Assembly: GCA_052117605.1 (NCBI GenBank)
Contig: JBQKIT010000006.1
Strand: one strand, 5' to 3'
Origin: CAG-791 sp000431495
Lineage (GTDB): Bacteria > Bacillota > Clostridia > Lachnospirales > Lachnospiraceae
DNA length: 64,000 nucleotides
Numbering within the stretch: the first letter of the stretch is position 1; each line of letters starts with the position of its first letter. Under the pieces are notes generated by a model that did not search any database, had not been told where the DNA came from, and saw only the letters and a list, made by a program, of their open reading frames with translations. Both the position numbers and the translations under genes were made by a program. Shown piece by piece: positions 53,407-62,836 of this stretch.

Positions 53407-54258
53407 ATGGCAGAGAAAGATGTTACCGAGAAACTGCTGGCAGATTATAATGATGTATTCGCTGATATTGTGAACGTTCTGCTCTTTGATGGAAAACAAA
53501 TCGTAGCGGCAGATGATCTGGAAACGGTGAAGGATCGGAGCCAGTACAAAGCGGACGGAAGGATACATGAGCAGGAAAGAGATGTGTCCAAGCTGCTGAA
53601 AAGCGGTAAGACAACGATTACGCTGTTTGGCTTTGAACACCAGACAGCAACCGAGAAATTCATGCCGGTGCGGCAGATTGGCTATGATGGACAATCATAC
53701 CGTGCGCAGCTCCTGCATGAGGATCCGGTCCATATTTATCCGGTGATCACATTGGTCCTGTACTTTGGCACGACACCGTGGAATTACAGCCATCATCTGA
53801 CGGATCTTATGGACATTCCGGAAGGGTTTGAGCCGTATGTCAGTGATTACGAGATGAAGAATCTTTATGAAATTGCCTTTCTGACACCGGAGAAGGTGAA
53901 GCTGTTTCGGAGCGATTTCCGATATGTTGCAGACTATCTGGTTCAGAAACGGATGACGAATGATTACAAGCCGAGCGCGGATCTGCTGCAGCATGTGGAT
54001 GAAACGCTAAAATTGATGTCAGTTCTGACGGATGACTGGAGATTTGAAGAGGTCACAGAGGAACTGCCGGGAAAGGGAGGTACCAGTATGTGCACAGTGT
54101 TAGACAAGGTTGAGAATAAGGGCAGAGAAGAAGGGAAGCTGGAAGGGATGATTCAGGTCTATTACACGAAGCTGCATTATTCCGCAGATCAGATTTCCAG
54201 AGAGCTGGGAGCTCCGGTGGATCAGATTCAGGAAATCATCCGCAAGCTTATGAAGTGA
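53407..54258 (+). CDS. Rpn-family recombination-promoting nuclease/putative transposase
   Basis: A 283-residue relative of the gene at 44845. Matching parts are 'YNDVFADIVNVLLFDGKQIV', 'TATEKFMPVRQIGYDGQSYR', 'PVITLVLYFGTTPWNYSHHL', 'DYEMKNLYEIAFLTPEKVKL', and a C-terminal helical end ('SADQISRELGAPVDQIQEII'). It lacks the long IEGR-type tail. The start has a TGAGGGAAAC site. A 10-bp hairpin follows its stop. The protein probably acts on DNA; whether it is mobile is not shown by any flanking repeats I can find. Confidence 0.85.
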   Translation: MAEKDVTEKLLADYNDVFADIVNVLLFDGKQIVAADDLETVKDRSQYKADGRIHEQERDVSKLLKSGKTTITLFGFEHQTATEKFMPVRQIGYDGQSYRAQLLHEDPVHIYPVITLVLYFGTTPWNYSHHLTDLMDIPEGFEPYVSDYEMKNLYEIAFLTPEKVKLFRSDFRYVADYLVQKRMTNDYKPSADLLQHVDETLKLMSVLTDDWRFEEVTEELPGKGGTSMCTVLDKVENKGREEGKLEGMIQVYYTKLHYSADQISRELGAPVDQIQEIIRKLMK

Positions 54259-54263
54259 TTTCG

Positions 54264-54291
54264 GGAAAGGCTTATTCGACAAAGCCTTTCC
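54264..54291 (+). terminator. hairpin after Rpn gene
   Basis: GGAAAGGCTT (54264-54273) pairs perfectly with AAGCCTTTCC (54282-54291). The following bases GTGTTATTG are only moderately T-rich. Confidence 0.55.
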
Positions 54292-54391
54292 GTGTTATTG
54301 ATAGGTTTTTTACGTTCAAGCGTCGTAAAACCGCAGCAAGGCAGGCGGAGCGGCGTGAATATTGCAGCAAGGCACCCCGAGCGGAGCAGGT

Positions 54392-55689
54392 TCAGTTTTC
54401 GTCGCAGGGAATGTCCTTTGGCATGCCAAGTGCGAGGAGGCGGCTGTAATTTTTATAGTACAGATAGAAGCCGCCGATGTTGTGCTGTATGTCGTCGATC
54501 CGCACGCGGAAGCCATCATGTCGCATCATGAAGGAGCCCAGAATTTTGTCCGGGCAGCGCATGTATATGGCGTATTCCGGGAAGAAAAAGCCGTTCAGCA
54601 TCCGGTCCGCCCGCACGCGAATTGTGCGCAGGAAATACGGCAGATTGAATTCCTTCAGATAAGGAAGGCCGGGATTCTGCGCAGGATTCTTTCGTACGTT
54701 TCAAAGGTGACCATCAAAAGCTCCAGGAAGGTGTGGTAGGGTCTCCCGTTTATAGAGAAAATCAAGATTCACCTGGGCATTCCGGAGGGCGAAGGTATCG
54801 TAATCGTCCAGATGGATGTACCGGGTGATTTTGTTCATGGCGTACGCGACCCAGTGATCGCGGTAACGCGTATAGTCGGCCGTCAGGAAGTGGTCCACTG
54901 CTTTTTCGGCGTAAAATAACCATTTTTCCTCTTTGGTCAGACGGTACAGCCTGCAGAGCGCATAGGCAGCCTCTCCGTCGTAGTACACCGCGCGATAGCG
55001 CTCCTTCAGGGAAAAGTCCATGTTCAGAACATGTGAAAATTCGCCGGTTTCTGGATTCAGCAGGGAGAGAATTCCGTTTCCGAGAGCGCAGGCAATTTCG
55101 GTATAGCGGCGTCGCAAAGCTTCCTGCTCCGGGAGCACGTTCCTTGAATGCAAAATTTCCGCATTCGGAGCCTCTGCGAGAGGCGCCCTGGAACGCAGAA
55201 TTTCAGGACGAGGCTCCTCGAAGCACAGATCAGGTACTCTGTGATGGCGAGGATCAGGACGCCTCCTCCGCCGAGCTTGATTTCGTCTTTCAACGGTTCG
55301 GAAAGATAGGCGGTATCCGGATCCCTGTAAACCAGGGCGTGAGAGAGCAGGTAATCAATGGACCGCGCGGCGAGGGAGAGGCTGTTGGGAATGAGAGGGA
55401 TGACACATCCTGATGCAGGGGCAGAATCGGCATCCGTACTGGCGGCAGAATCGGTGTCTTAGAAAAATCCTGCGGCCTGAAACAGAAGGAAGAACTCCGG
55501 GAGCTTTGGAAGAGCCGGCCGTCCTGCTTTCTTCAGATAGCGATTGAGATCCGCCAGAGAGATGCTGCCGCTTGCATAATCCAGTATTTTTGCACCGTTT
55601 AATTCTTCCTCAAGAAGCGCCGTCCGGAAGCTCCGGTCAAAAGTAAGTCTGAAGCGGAAAAACTCGTTCCAGCCGGGTTCCTTGATCAT
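54392..55689 (-). pseudogene. degraded gene with six-hairpin-like domain
   Basis: Minus-strand pieces in changing frames form one likely protein: 'MIKEPGWNEFFRFRLTFDRS' to a stop near 55459; 'SLSLAARSIDYLLSHALVYR' and 'DEIKLGGGGVLILAITEYL' (55390-55230); 'RRRYTEIACALGNGILSLLN' and 'YYDGEAAYALCRLYRLTKEE' (55153-54701); then 'MLNGFFFPEYAIYMRCPDKI' and 'RVRIDDIQHNIGGFYLYYKN' to 54392. The helical, aromatic-rich pattern suggests an (alpha/alpha)6 glycan-active domain, but I cannot name the family. At least three frame changes and one in-frame stop make it non-functional. The IS3 element lies just upstream. Confidence 0.65.
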
Positions 55690-55698
55690 GTATTATAA

Positions 55699-56705
55699 TG
55701 GCTCCGTAAAATCAGACACTTTTTGAGACGGTTTTTAATGAATCTGATATGCTTAGAACAACCAACATGGAGGATTCAAAAACGTGTCTCGTACAAGAAG
55801 AAGCTTTAGTGCCAAGTTCAAATCAGATCTCATCCTTGAGGTTCTGAAGGGTGAAAAGGAACTGAATGTCATTGCTACCGAAAATGACATTCAGCCTAAC
55901 CTCCTCCGAAACTGGAAGAAGGAATTCCTTGAGAAAGCTTCTGTGATCTTTGACGACACCCGGGAGGAGAACCTTAAGGGAAAACTCACTGAGGAGCGCA
56001 AAGAGAAAGCAGCTTACGCAAAGAAGGTCGGCCAGCTCACCATGCAGGTGGACTGGTTGAAAAAATCTGAGGAGATGCTTGGACCTGACTACGAGAGTAA
56101 GTTTAGTCCGAAGCCTCCATTCGACGACTGTGAAACCGGAAATCTGTTTCAGATACAGAGCTGGAATGCAAGGAGATCATCGATCACCTGCACACCGATC
56201 ATCCGACCTGGGGTGCCCGACAGATGGCTGCCCAGCTGAAGCTGCGTGGTTATCACATCGGACGGAAGAAGACGTTCCGAGTGGCGAGACCAGAGATCCT
56301 GAACTCGGATCAGGGGTGCCAGTTCACCAGCCAGGAGTACAAAGAATTCCTCAAGGAGAACCATGTACACCAGAGTATGGACGGCAAGAGCCGTTGGGCT
56401 GACAATATCAAGATCGAGCGCTGGTTCCGGTCCTTCAAGTAGGAGGAAGCCTACCTGACGGAGTGGCAGAACATCAAGGAAGTCAGGGCCGCCATCAGCA
56501 GCTACATCCACAATTACAACTTTGAGCGATGCCATTCAGCAATCGGAAACGTAACGCCTGCTTCAGTATATTATCCGGCAATGCTCTATGAGGCAGCCAG
56601 AGATGCGGCATGATCACCAGTAACATGGGAGTTATCTACGCTCCCTTAATCATGGATATCAGTTCATTATAAAAATCTTAGATTTTTGTCTTGAAAACTG
56701 ACCCA
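55699..56705 (+). mobile_element. IS3-family insertion sequence, degenerate
   Basis: The ends are short imperfect inverted repeats (TGGCTCCGT on the left, complement of TGGGTCAGT on the right). TTATAA stands directly outside both ends; since it is palindromic it may be part of the repeat or a target duplication. The element carries an OrfA and a broken OrfB. Confidence 0.75.
55784..56613 (+). pseudogene. IS3 transposase OrfA plus deleted OrfB
   Basis: OrfA starts at GTG 55784 (GGAGG upstream) with the helix-turn-helix 'RRSFSAKFKSDLILEVLKGE' and coiled-coil 'KKVGQLTMQVDWLKK'. OrfB, in another frame, begins near 56170 ('LHTDHPTWGARQMAAQLKLR'), runs to 'HIGRKKTFR' and then jumps to 'PEILNSDQGCQFTSQEYKEF', losing about 100 residues with the first catalytic Asp. 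The second Asp and the Glu ('IERWFRSFK') remain, but a TAG at 56440-56442 interrupts before 'EEAYLTEWQNIKEVRAAISS' and the natural end at 56613. It cannot make a working transposase. Confidence 0.85.
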
Positions 56706-56712
56706 TTATAAG

Positions 56713-57192
56713 ATGGAGAGGCTTGTGGTAGAGCACTATCTGGACCACCTGGGACATTTGCCGGATCCGGATGATGCCGTACGCTTTGTCATGGACAACA
56801 TCAGCTATGAATTCGGCGGCTTTCCTTCGGAGGAGATGCTGAACACAAGAAAAAAGGCTGTGGATTATCTCATGCAGCAGGCGGAAGAAGCACTGGAGAG
56901 AAAGAGTGCGGAGCTTGGGAGCCGCGACATTCTGGAGAAATACTACCGCCTTATGACGCTCCATGCGATTGACCAGGCATGGGTGGAACAGGTAGACTAC
57001 CTGCAGCAGCTGCGGCAGGTGATTTCCGGGCGGCAGTACGCAAGGCACAATGCGAAGTTTGTTTTCCCGCAGGAGGCATATAAGGGCTTTGAGAAGATGC
57101 AGATGGAAATCCGGGCAGGTATCATGAGAAACATTCTGTTGGGAGAGCCGGTGTGGGAAAAAGACGGGAAGCTGCGCATTTTATATCCGTAA
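56713..57192 (+). pseudogene. C-terminal remnant of accessory SecA2
   Basis: The frame reads 'LHAIDQAWVEQVDYLQQLRQ' and 'ISGRQYARHN', then 'GFEKMQMEIRAGIMRNILLG' and a natural stop. This is the end of the helical scaffold of SecA, and the 'QVDYLQQL...SGRQ' wording fits the accessory SecA2 type rather than the housekeeping SecA at 3.6 kb. The ATP-binding three quarters are gone; the IS3 end is eight bases upstream. No secY2 or Asp genes are near. Confidence 0.8.
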
Positions 57193-57266
57193 AGTGCGCG
57201 GATCTGCCGGAACATAAGTTACCATAACTGGTCGGACCAAAAGTTATCCTTAACCATGAGAAAGAG

Positions 57267-58793
57267 ATGCTAATGAATGTAGTAAGCAGTATGATCGGAT
57301 CGGGAATCTCGTTTTTGTCCCTGGAATATCTTGCTTTTTTGCTTGCGGCGGCGCTGGTGCGCTATCTTTGCCCGGAGAGGGCGAGGACGGCGGTACTGCT
57401 TGCCTTCAGCTGGCTGTTCTATGCGGCGTGGAACCCGGTGTGCCTGCTGTTTCTGATTTTTACGACGGTGACCACGTATTTTACGGGGCGATATGTCAGG
57501 AAGCGGAGTGTCCGGGCGGCGCTGTTTCTGTGCATTGCTGCCAATCTCGGCGTTCTGTTTTTCTGCAAGTACTGGGGCATGTTTTTCCCGGGAATCTTTG
57601 AGCAAAGACTTCTTCCGGTTGGAATTTCGTTCTATACGCTGCAGGCGCTTGGCTATGTGGTGGACTGCTGGCGGGAGGGAAGGACTGCGAAGGCTTTCGC
57701 ACAGGCATCCTCCGGGCAGAATTCGTCTGTGCGGGATGGAGAGAAAAAATCCGGAGCAGACGGGCCGCGTTTTCTTACCTATGCGTTGTTTGTTTCGTTT
57801 TTTCCGGGGATTTTGTCCGGCCCGATTGAGCGGGGGCGGAATATGCTGCCGCAGTTTGAAAAGCCCTGCAATTTTTCCTTTGACAATCTGCGAAACGGCC
57901 TTTTGATTATGATATGGGGCTATTTTCTGAAGATGGTTCTGGCGGACCGGATTGCGATTGTGGTGAATCGGGTGTATGCCAATCCGGAGAGCGTCCCGGG
58001 AACCCTTGTGGTGCTTGCGGTTCTGCTCTATTCCGTTCAGATTTACTGCGATTTTGCCGGGTATTCGGCGATCGCCATCGGCTCTGCAAGGGTCCTGGGC
58101 TTTCGGGTGATGCAGAATTTTACTGCGCCGTATCTGTCGGCGTCTGTTGCGGAATTCTGGCGGCACTGGCATATTTCGCTGTCCACCTGGTTCCGGGATT
58201 ATCTTTATATTCCGCTTGGCGGAAACCGGAGGGGCACAGGGCGAAAATACCTCAACATTCTGATTGTTTTTGCGGTGTCTGGGCTCTGGCACGGAGCGGG
58301 CTTTACCTTCCTGTTCTGGGGTTTTCTCCACGGAATTTATCAGGTGGCCGGGTATTTGCAAAAGCCCATCCGCGACGCCCTTGCACAGCGTCTTCACATT
58401 GACAGGACGCGCGGTTCGCACCGCGCGCTGCAGATTCTGGTGACCTTCCTTCTGGTGTCCTTTGCGTGGATTTTCTTCCGGGCGGATTCCTTTTCCCAGG
58501 CTGTTCAGATCATCCGCTGCATGAAGGGGGCCGAGATCTGGAGCCTGACAGACGGAAGCCTCATCGCGCTTGGACTGGATACGATGAACTGGGTGCTTCT
58601 TGCGGCGGGACTTGTTTTCCTGTTCGTGCGCGATCTTTGCGTGCGCCGCGGAATTTCCCTCCGGGTACAGCTGCAGAAGCAGGGAATCTGGCTTCGCTGG
58701 CTGCTGTACATCGGTGCGGTGCTCTTGATTCTTGTTTGCGGAATCTGGGGACCAGGCTATGATGCGTCCACTTTTATTTACAGTCAGTTCTGA
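57267..58793 (+). CDS. MBOAT-family O-acyltransferase (AlgI/DltB-like)
   Basis: Membrane-bound O-acyltransferases move acyl groups across the membrane onto exported polymers. The 508-residue protein has about eleven helices and the family core: 'LLPVGISFYTLQALGYVVD', 'FFPGILSGPIERGRNMLPQF', 'QIYCDFAGYSAIAIGSARVL', 'FWRHWHISLSTWFRDYLYIP' and the catalytic His 342 in 'GLWHGAGFTF'. Start 57267 has only a weak AGAAAGAG site; ATGs at 57273 and 57291 are alternatives. It is followed by an SGNH protein 16 bases later, the usual partner, so the two form a surface-polymer acylation pair. Confidence 0.9.
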   Translation: MLMNVVSSMIGSGISFLSLEYLAFLLAAALVRYLCPERARTAVLLAFSWLFYAAWNPVCLLFLIFTTVTTYFTGRYVRKRSVRAALFLCIAANLGVLFFCKYWGMFFPGIFEQRLLPVGISFYTLQALGYVVDCWREGRTAKAFAQASSGQNSSVRDGEKKSGADGPRFLTYALFVSFFPGILSGPIERGRNMLPQFEKPCNFSFDNLRNGLLIMIWGYFLKMVLADRIAIVVNRVYANPESVPGTLVVLAVLLYSVQIYCDFAGYSAIAIGSARVLGFRVMQNFTAPYLSASVAEFWRHWHISLSTWFRDYLYIPLGGNRRGTGRKYLNILIVFAVSGLWHGAGFTFLFWGFLHGIYQVAGYLQKPIRDALAQRLHIDRTRGSHRALQILVTFLLVSFAWIFFRADSFSQAVQIIRCMKGAEIWSLTDGSLIALGLDTMNWVLLAAGLVFLFVRDLCVRRGISLRVQLQKQGIWLRWLLYIGAVLLILVCGIWGPGYDASTFIYSQF

Positions 58794-58809
58794 CACAGGG
58801 CGAAGAGTG

Positions 58810-60315
58810 ATGCGAATTCGAAAAACAGGACAAAAAATTCAAAAGGTGCTTCTTACAGTGTTGTTTCTGCTTCTTCTCGCAGGCTGTCTGTGTCTGGCAG
58901 ACCGCCTGGTGGAGAGAAAGGACAGCAGGGAGAAGAACGGGGATTATTTTGCCGCGGCTCCGAAGGCGGATGTGCTGCTTCTTGGGTCCTCGCACATGAT
59001 CAACGGGATCAATCCGGCGGTTCTGTACGAGAATTTTGGGATTGCCTCCTACAATCTCGGCGGACATGGGAATGTTCTGCCGGTGACCTACTGGGAATTT
59101 GTGAACGCGCTCGACTACGGGACGCCAAAATATGTGGTGATTGACACGTATCTTCTGGAGAAGGACTATCAGTATCTGGATGTGATGACGGACGCGGAAT
59201 CGGACGCGGACAGGAGTGCCGCAATTGATCAGCTTCACGAGGTAATGGATGCTTTTCCTTACGGGAAAAACAAGAGGGCTGCTTTGGCGGATCTGATTTC
59301 GGATTCCTCCCTCCGAAGGGAGTTTGCCTTTGATTTTATCCGTTATCACAGCCGCTGGTCCTCCTTGGAACGGGAGGATTATGAGGGAGTCTTCGGAAAG
59401 CTCTGCGGAGAGTCGATTCTTGGCGCGCAGCTCCGCTATGAGGTGGATCCCGGTGTATCGCTCTATCCGCGGGTGGATCCATCGGAGAAATTCGAGGAAG
59501 CTACGGTCGGCAAAACTTATCTTCGAAGGATTCTGGATCTGTGCAGGGAGAAGGATATTTTTCCCATTCTGGTTCAGGTCCCCTTTGCGGAAAATGAGGA
59601 TCTGCAGCGGATTGCAAACAGCGCGCAGGACATTGCGGACGAATACGGCATCCCGTTCCTGAACATGAATTATGTGGAAAATATCATCAACCCGGAAACG
59701 GATCAGCAGAGCCAGACACATTTAAACGCACTTGGCGCGGCAAAAACCTCCGCCTGGCTCGGAGCGGTGCTTTCCTCCGAGGTCGGCGTGCCGGACCGGA
59801 GAGGTGAAGCGGGATATGAGCTCTGGGAGGCCGCTGTTCGGAAATACCACCAGCAGATTGTCGCGAACATCCTGAATCCGGAGGATCTGTACGCGGAGCT
59901 GATGACACTGAATTTCAATGATGTCAGCACAATTATCTTTATCAACAATGATTCGGTCGCCTTCTACGATGAGTCTTTGCGTAAGCTGATCAAGAATCTG
60001 TCCGGCACGGATGGAATTGACGTCATGGCCGGGACGAAGCTTGGCTACTGCCTGATCCATGACCCTGTGACCGACACGAACGAGGAGACCAAGGGAACGG
60101 TGCCGCTGGAGAACATCAAAACAAGCTTTGGCACCGTGAATTTCACGACATTGGAGAATTATGATCTTCTGAGCGTCGGAGAGAATACCGACGAAAATCA
60201 GCTGGACTACGTGAACAACGGAAAGATTGATGTGCAGATCCTGGTCTATGATCCCGCAAGCGGGGAGAAGATCGGGCACCTCTATTTCCACGACGGCGGG
60301 CTGGTACGAGGGTAA
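58810..60315 (+). CDS. SGNH/DltD-AlgX-like acyl-transfer partner
   Basis: The 501-residue protein has an N-terminal membrane anchor ('KVLLTVLFLLLLAGCLCLAD') and an outer SGNH domain: 'ADVLLLGSSHMINGINPAVL' (catalytic Ser in GSSH), 'YNLGGHGNVLPVTYWEF', and 'HLNALGAAKTSAWLG' with the Asp/His-type block III near residue 300. A second C-terminal domain of about 180 residues is not recognised. It likely receives an acyl group from the MBOAT protein and passes it to a cell-wall glycan (inference from the paired gene order). The start at 58810 was chosen to keep the anchor at the N-terminus. Confidence 0.82.
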   Translation: MRIRKTGQKIQKVLLTVLFLLLLAGCLCLADRLVERKDSREKNGDYFAAAPKADVLLLGSSHMINGINPAVLYENFGIASYNLGGHGNVLPVTYWEFVNALDYGTPKYVVIDTYLLEKDYQYLDVMTDAESDADRSAAIDQLHEVMDAFPYGKNKRAALADLISDSSLRREFAFDFIRYHSRWSSLEREDYEGVFGKLCGESILGAQLRYEVDPGVSLYPRVDPSEKFEEATVGKTYLRRILDLCREKDIFPILVQVPFAENEDLQRIANSAQDIADEYGIPFLNMNYVENIINPETDQQSQTHLNALGAAKTSAWLGAVLSSEVGVPDRRGEAGYELWEAAVRKYHQQIVANILNPEDLYAELMTLNFNDVSTIIFINNDSVAFYDESLRKLIKNLSGTDGIDVMAGTKLGYCLIHDPVTDTNEETKGTVPLENIKTSFGTVNFTTLENYDLLSVGENTDENQLDYVNNGKIDVQILVYDPASGEKIGHLYFHDGGLVRG

Positions 60316-60517
60316 GGCAGGATGGCAGGATGAAATCTATGGTCGGAAATCATCCCTGCGAGAAGAAACCAGCAAATAGAGATGAAATTTCGGCCCAAAA
60401 GTAATCCTGAAATGAGTGTTTCACTGAATAAGGATGAAACCGGCATCCTGCGGCATGACAAGCCATCCCCCTGTAAACAAAAGCAAGATAATCAATTGTG
60501 GATATCGGTTGTGAAAG

Positions 60518-60554
60518 AGTGACAGGAAAGCAAGCAGCTTTTCTGTCACTTTTT
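60518..60554 (+). terminator. intrinsic terminator
   Basis: AGTGACAG...AAAGC pairs with GCTTT...CTGTCACT (60518-60550), then TTTT. Upstream, 60346-60366 matches the 52-nt repeat family in reverse orientation. From here to 60810 I see no gene. Confidence 0.8.
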
Positions 60555-60810
60555 GCGGATTGACCGGGCACGGGTCTCAAGCGTATCCTTTTCTTACCCC
60601 AATGTGGGAGCCGGGGGCTGAATGCCGGATGAGTCCATTGGGGAAACTGATTTCTGAATCGAAGTCTTTCTTCGAAAGACTGCCATTTCCTTGAAGATGT
60701 CACAGGAAGAAAGCTTCGTCTTATTCTGCGGTCGCAGAACTGTTCCAATTTGTCTGACAACAGCACACACTTCTATGGAAAAGAAGTACAGATTAATTTC
60801 TGTTTCTGAC

Positions 60811-60839
60811 TTGCCAAGGGCCCGGCGCTATGGTAATAT
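60811..60839 (+). promoter_or_regulatory. promoter for tRNA-Thr
   Basis: TTGCCA (60811-60816), 17-nt spacer, TAATAT (60834-60839), about 60 bases before the tRNA. Confidence 0.6.
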
Positions 60840-60900
60840 TCTTTTTGCGTCTGACAGAGAAACGCATCTGATGTGACTCTGAACGGACGGAACAGAATAT

Positions 60901-60973
60901 GCTGGCATGGCTCAGTCGGTAGAGCGTCGCATTGGTAGTGCGGAGGTCCCGGGTCCGATTCCCGGTGCCAGCT
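60901..60973 (+). tRNA. tRNA-Thr (GGT anticodon)
   Basis: Full cloverleaf: acceptor GCTGGCA/TGCCAGC, D-arm GCTC/GAGC, anticodon stem TCGCA/TGCGG with loop TTGGTAG (anticodon GGT at 60934-60936), variable AGGTC, T-arm CCGGG/CCCGG. CCA is not encoded. Discriminator base is T. Confidence 0.96.
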
Positions 60974-60980
60974 GATTTGG

Positions 60981-61013
60981 GAGATGAGATTGGAAACAGT
61001 CTCATCTCTTTTT
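60981..61013 (+). terminator. terminator after tRNA-Thr
   Basis: GAGATGAGA (60981-60989) pairs with TCTCATCTC (61000-61008), followed by five Ts. Confidence 0.9.
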
Positions 61014-61173
61014 GCGTGTTCTACAAACGATGCGTGATCGAGAGTTGAACGACCGTCCGGAAGCTTGCTTCCGGCGCGGTAGTTCACATCTGCCTTTCCC
61101 AATGAATAAGAAGAAATCAGCAGCGCATTATATCCCAATACATTCATTCAGAGAGAAAGGAAGCTTGAAGCAA

Positions 61174-62655
61174 ATGGAGTACAGAAGAAACCGAAGAAAT
61201 GAGGAGCGCGGGAAGGACCGCCGGATGGCGGGGGACCAGAATGGGGAGATCGACTGGCTGGATGAGGACAGCGGAACGATCAAGGCGAAGAGGAAGCTGG
61301 GGGAAAAGCGCAGCCTGCCAAAGCCGGGGCCGGTGATGATTGCGCTTCTTGCCATGCTTCTTCTTGCGGGAAGCACGCTGACACTGGTGGTTCTGCAGGT
61401 GAACGGAGCAGGAAGGCAGCAGGAGGAGCAGCAAAGGAAGGATGAGCAGATGGCCAGGCAGCTGGAGGAGATTCAGCTGTATCTGGCATCGCTGGATGAA
61501 ACGGTGGCGGGCGGGCAGCTCTCAGATGAGGGAAGCTATGCACAGCTGACACAGGAGGTTGGAACTCTGCAGCGGAATCTGACGGAGTATCGGGACAACA
61601 ATACGATCACAGATGATGCGATCGGCGAGGATCTGGACAGTGTCATTGCACAGCTTGACAGCATCCAGGAGAATCTCGAGGAAGAGCGGGAAGCAGCCAG
61701 AAAGAGAGATGCAGATGGAACAACCGGGAATCAGCAGACCGCGAAGCAGCTGCAGAGCAATGTGGATTCACAGCTTTCCTCTGTGCGCGAGGATATTCGT
61801 AAACTGATTCAGGAGGCTTCCGGTGAGAGCAAGGCGGAGTACAAGGAGCTCCTTACTGTTCTGAATGGAACCGATTCGGAGTTGGAAGCCCTGGAGAAGC
61901 AAATTGTGTCTGCACAGGAGAAGATGCAGAGTGCGCTCAGTAACGGCCTTGGCAATGTAAACGGGAATGTCACAGGGCTCAAGGGCTCCATCGGTGAGAT
62001 GAAGGCATCGGTAGAGAATATGAAGGGGCAGCAGTCGGAGCTGAAGCTTTCCATGGAGACCCAGGTGAAGGCACAGGAAAGCGCGCTGGAAAGCCTGTCC
62101 GTAAATCTTTCAGATGGACAGAGCAAAGTAAAGACCCGGATGGAGGAGGCAGAGGAGAGCATACTGAAGAAGCTCGGAGATACGGAAGAAAAGCTGAAGG
62201 ATCGAATGGATGAACATGCAGAGGAGGAAAAGCAGGGCAGCAAGGAGAACAGTGAGAATACCAAAGAGATTCTGACAAAAACGAAGGAGCTTCAGAGCTG
62301 GCAGGAGACGGCGGGAAAGAACCTGGATTCCGTTGGTCAGAGTCTGGAGTTGATGGGAAAGAAGCTGGAATCGATGGAAAAGAGTCTGGGGAAGCTGACG
62401 GGAGATGCCGGAAAGGATCCGGAAGAGGAACCGAAGAAGCACCTTCATATTGATTGGGATGGAAATGAAGTTACTGCAGAGCAGGCTGCCAGGGAAGGCG
62501 GGTGCTTCCATACACCTGTCTATCAGCTGGACGAGAGCGGACAGCCGGCTGTCGGGGAGGACGGACAGAAGGTCGTGATTGGGTATCGGGCGAGCTGCCG
62601 TTATGCGGTTTCTTCCGGAACCGGCGGAACCACCGGGGACGCAGGCACAAACTGA
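61174..62655 (+). CDS. membrane-anchored coiled-coil protein, unknown function
   Basis: I do not recognise the family. The 493-residue product has a charged cytoplasmic head of about 50 residues, one membrane helix ('VMIALLAMLLLAGSTLTLVV'), then about 320 residues of heptad-rich coiled coil (for example 'LEALEKQIVSAQEKMQSAL', 'SLELMGKKLESMEKSLGKL'), then a small C-terminal domain with 'GGCFHTPVYQLDESGQPAVG' and 'GYRASCRYAV', whose two Cys could pair. Start 61174 has AAAGGAAG ten bases upstream; in-frame codons back to 61012 overlap the tRNA terminator. The shape suggests a surface stalk or cell-envelope scaffold. Confidence 0.75.
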   Translation: MEYRRNRRNEERGKDRRMAGDQNGEIDWLDEDSGTIKAKRKLGEKRSLPKPGPVMIALLAMLLLAGSTLTLVVLQVNGAGRQQEEQQRKDEQMARQLEEIQLYLASLDETVAGGQLSDEGSYAQLTQEVGTLQRNLTEYRDNNTITDDAIGEDLDSVIAQLDSIQENLEEEREAARKRDADGTTGNQQTAKQLQSNVDSQLSSVREDIRKLIQEASGESKAEYKELLTVLNGTDSELEALEKQIVSAQEKMQSALSNGLGNVNGNVTGLKGSIGEMKASVENMKGQQSELKLSMETQVKAQESALESLSVNLSDGQSKVKTRMEEAEESILKKLGDTEEKLKDRMDEHAEEEKQGSKENSENTKEILTKTKELQSWQETAGKNLDSVGQSLELMGKKLESMEKSLGKLTGDAGKDPEEEPKKHLHIDWDGNEVTAEQAAREGGCFHTPVYQLDESGQPAVGEDGQKVVIGYRASCRYAVSSGTGGTTGDAGTN

Positions 62656-62775
62656 CGCGATGAGTCCAATTAGCGACCCGTGAAGCGTGAGCTCTGAAGA
62701 TGCAGGCGCAAATCCGTCCTGATTCTGCAGAGCGAGAGCTCTCCTGATGAGGCGGGTCCTCGGGCTATGCTCTGT

Positions 62776-62824
62776 AAAAAGAAAATCCCCCGGCGGGCAT
62801 CCTTCCTGAAAGCCAGCCGGGGAG
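62776..62824 (-). terminator. intrinsic terminator for queT
   Basis: On the minus strand TCCCCGGC...GCCGGGGGA forms the stem (62823-62786), followed by TTTTCTTTTT. Confidence 0.85.
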
Positions 62825-62836
62825 ATCATAGATAGA

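Noticed and set aside
60901..60973. Integration site of a mobile island at tRNA-Thr
   Set aside because: No integrase gene and no repeat of the tRNA 3' end were found in the following 3 kb.
62640..62760. Hammerhead-like CTGATGAG motif after the coiled-coil gene
   Set aside because: The required GAAA core and the three stems cannot be found around it.
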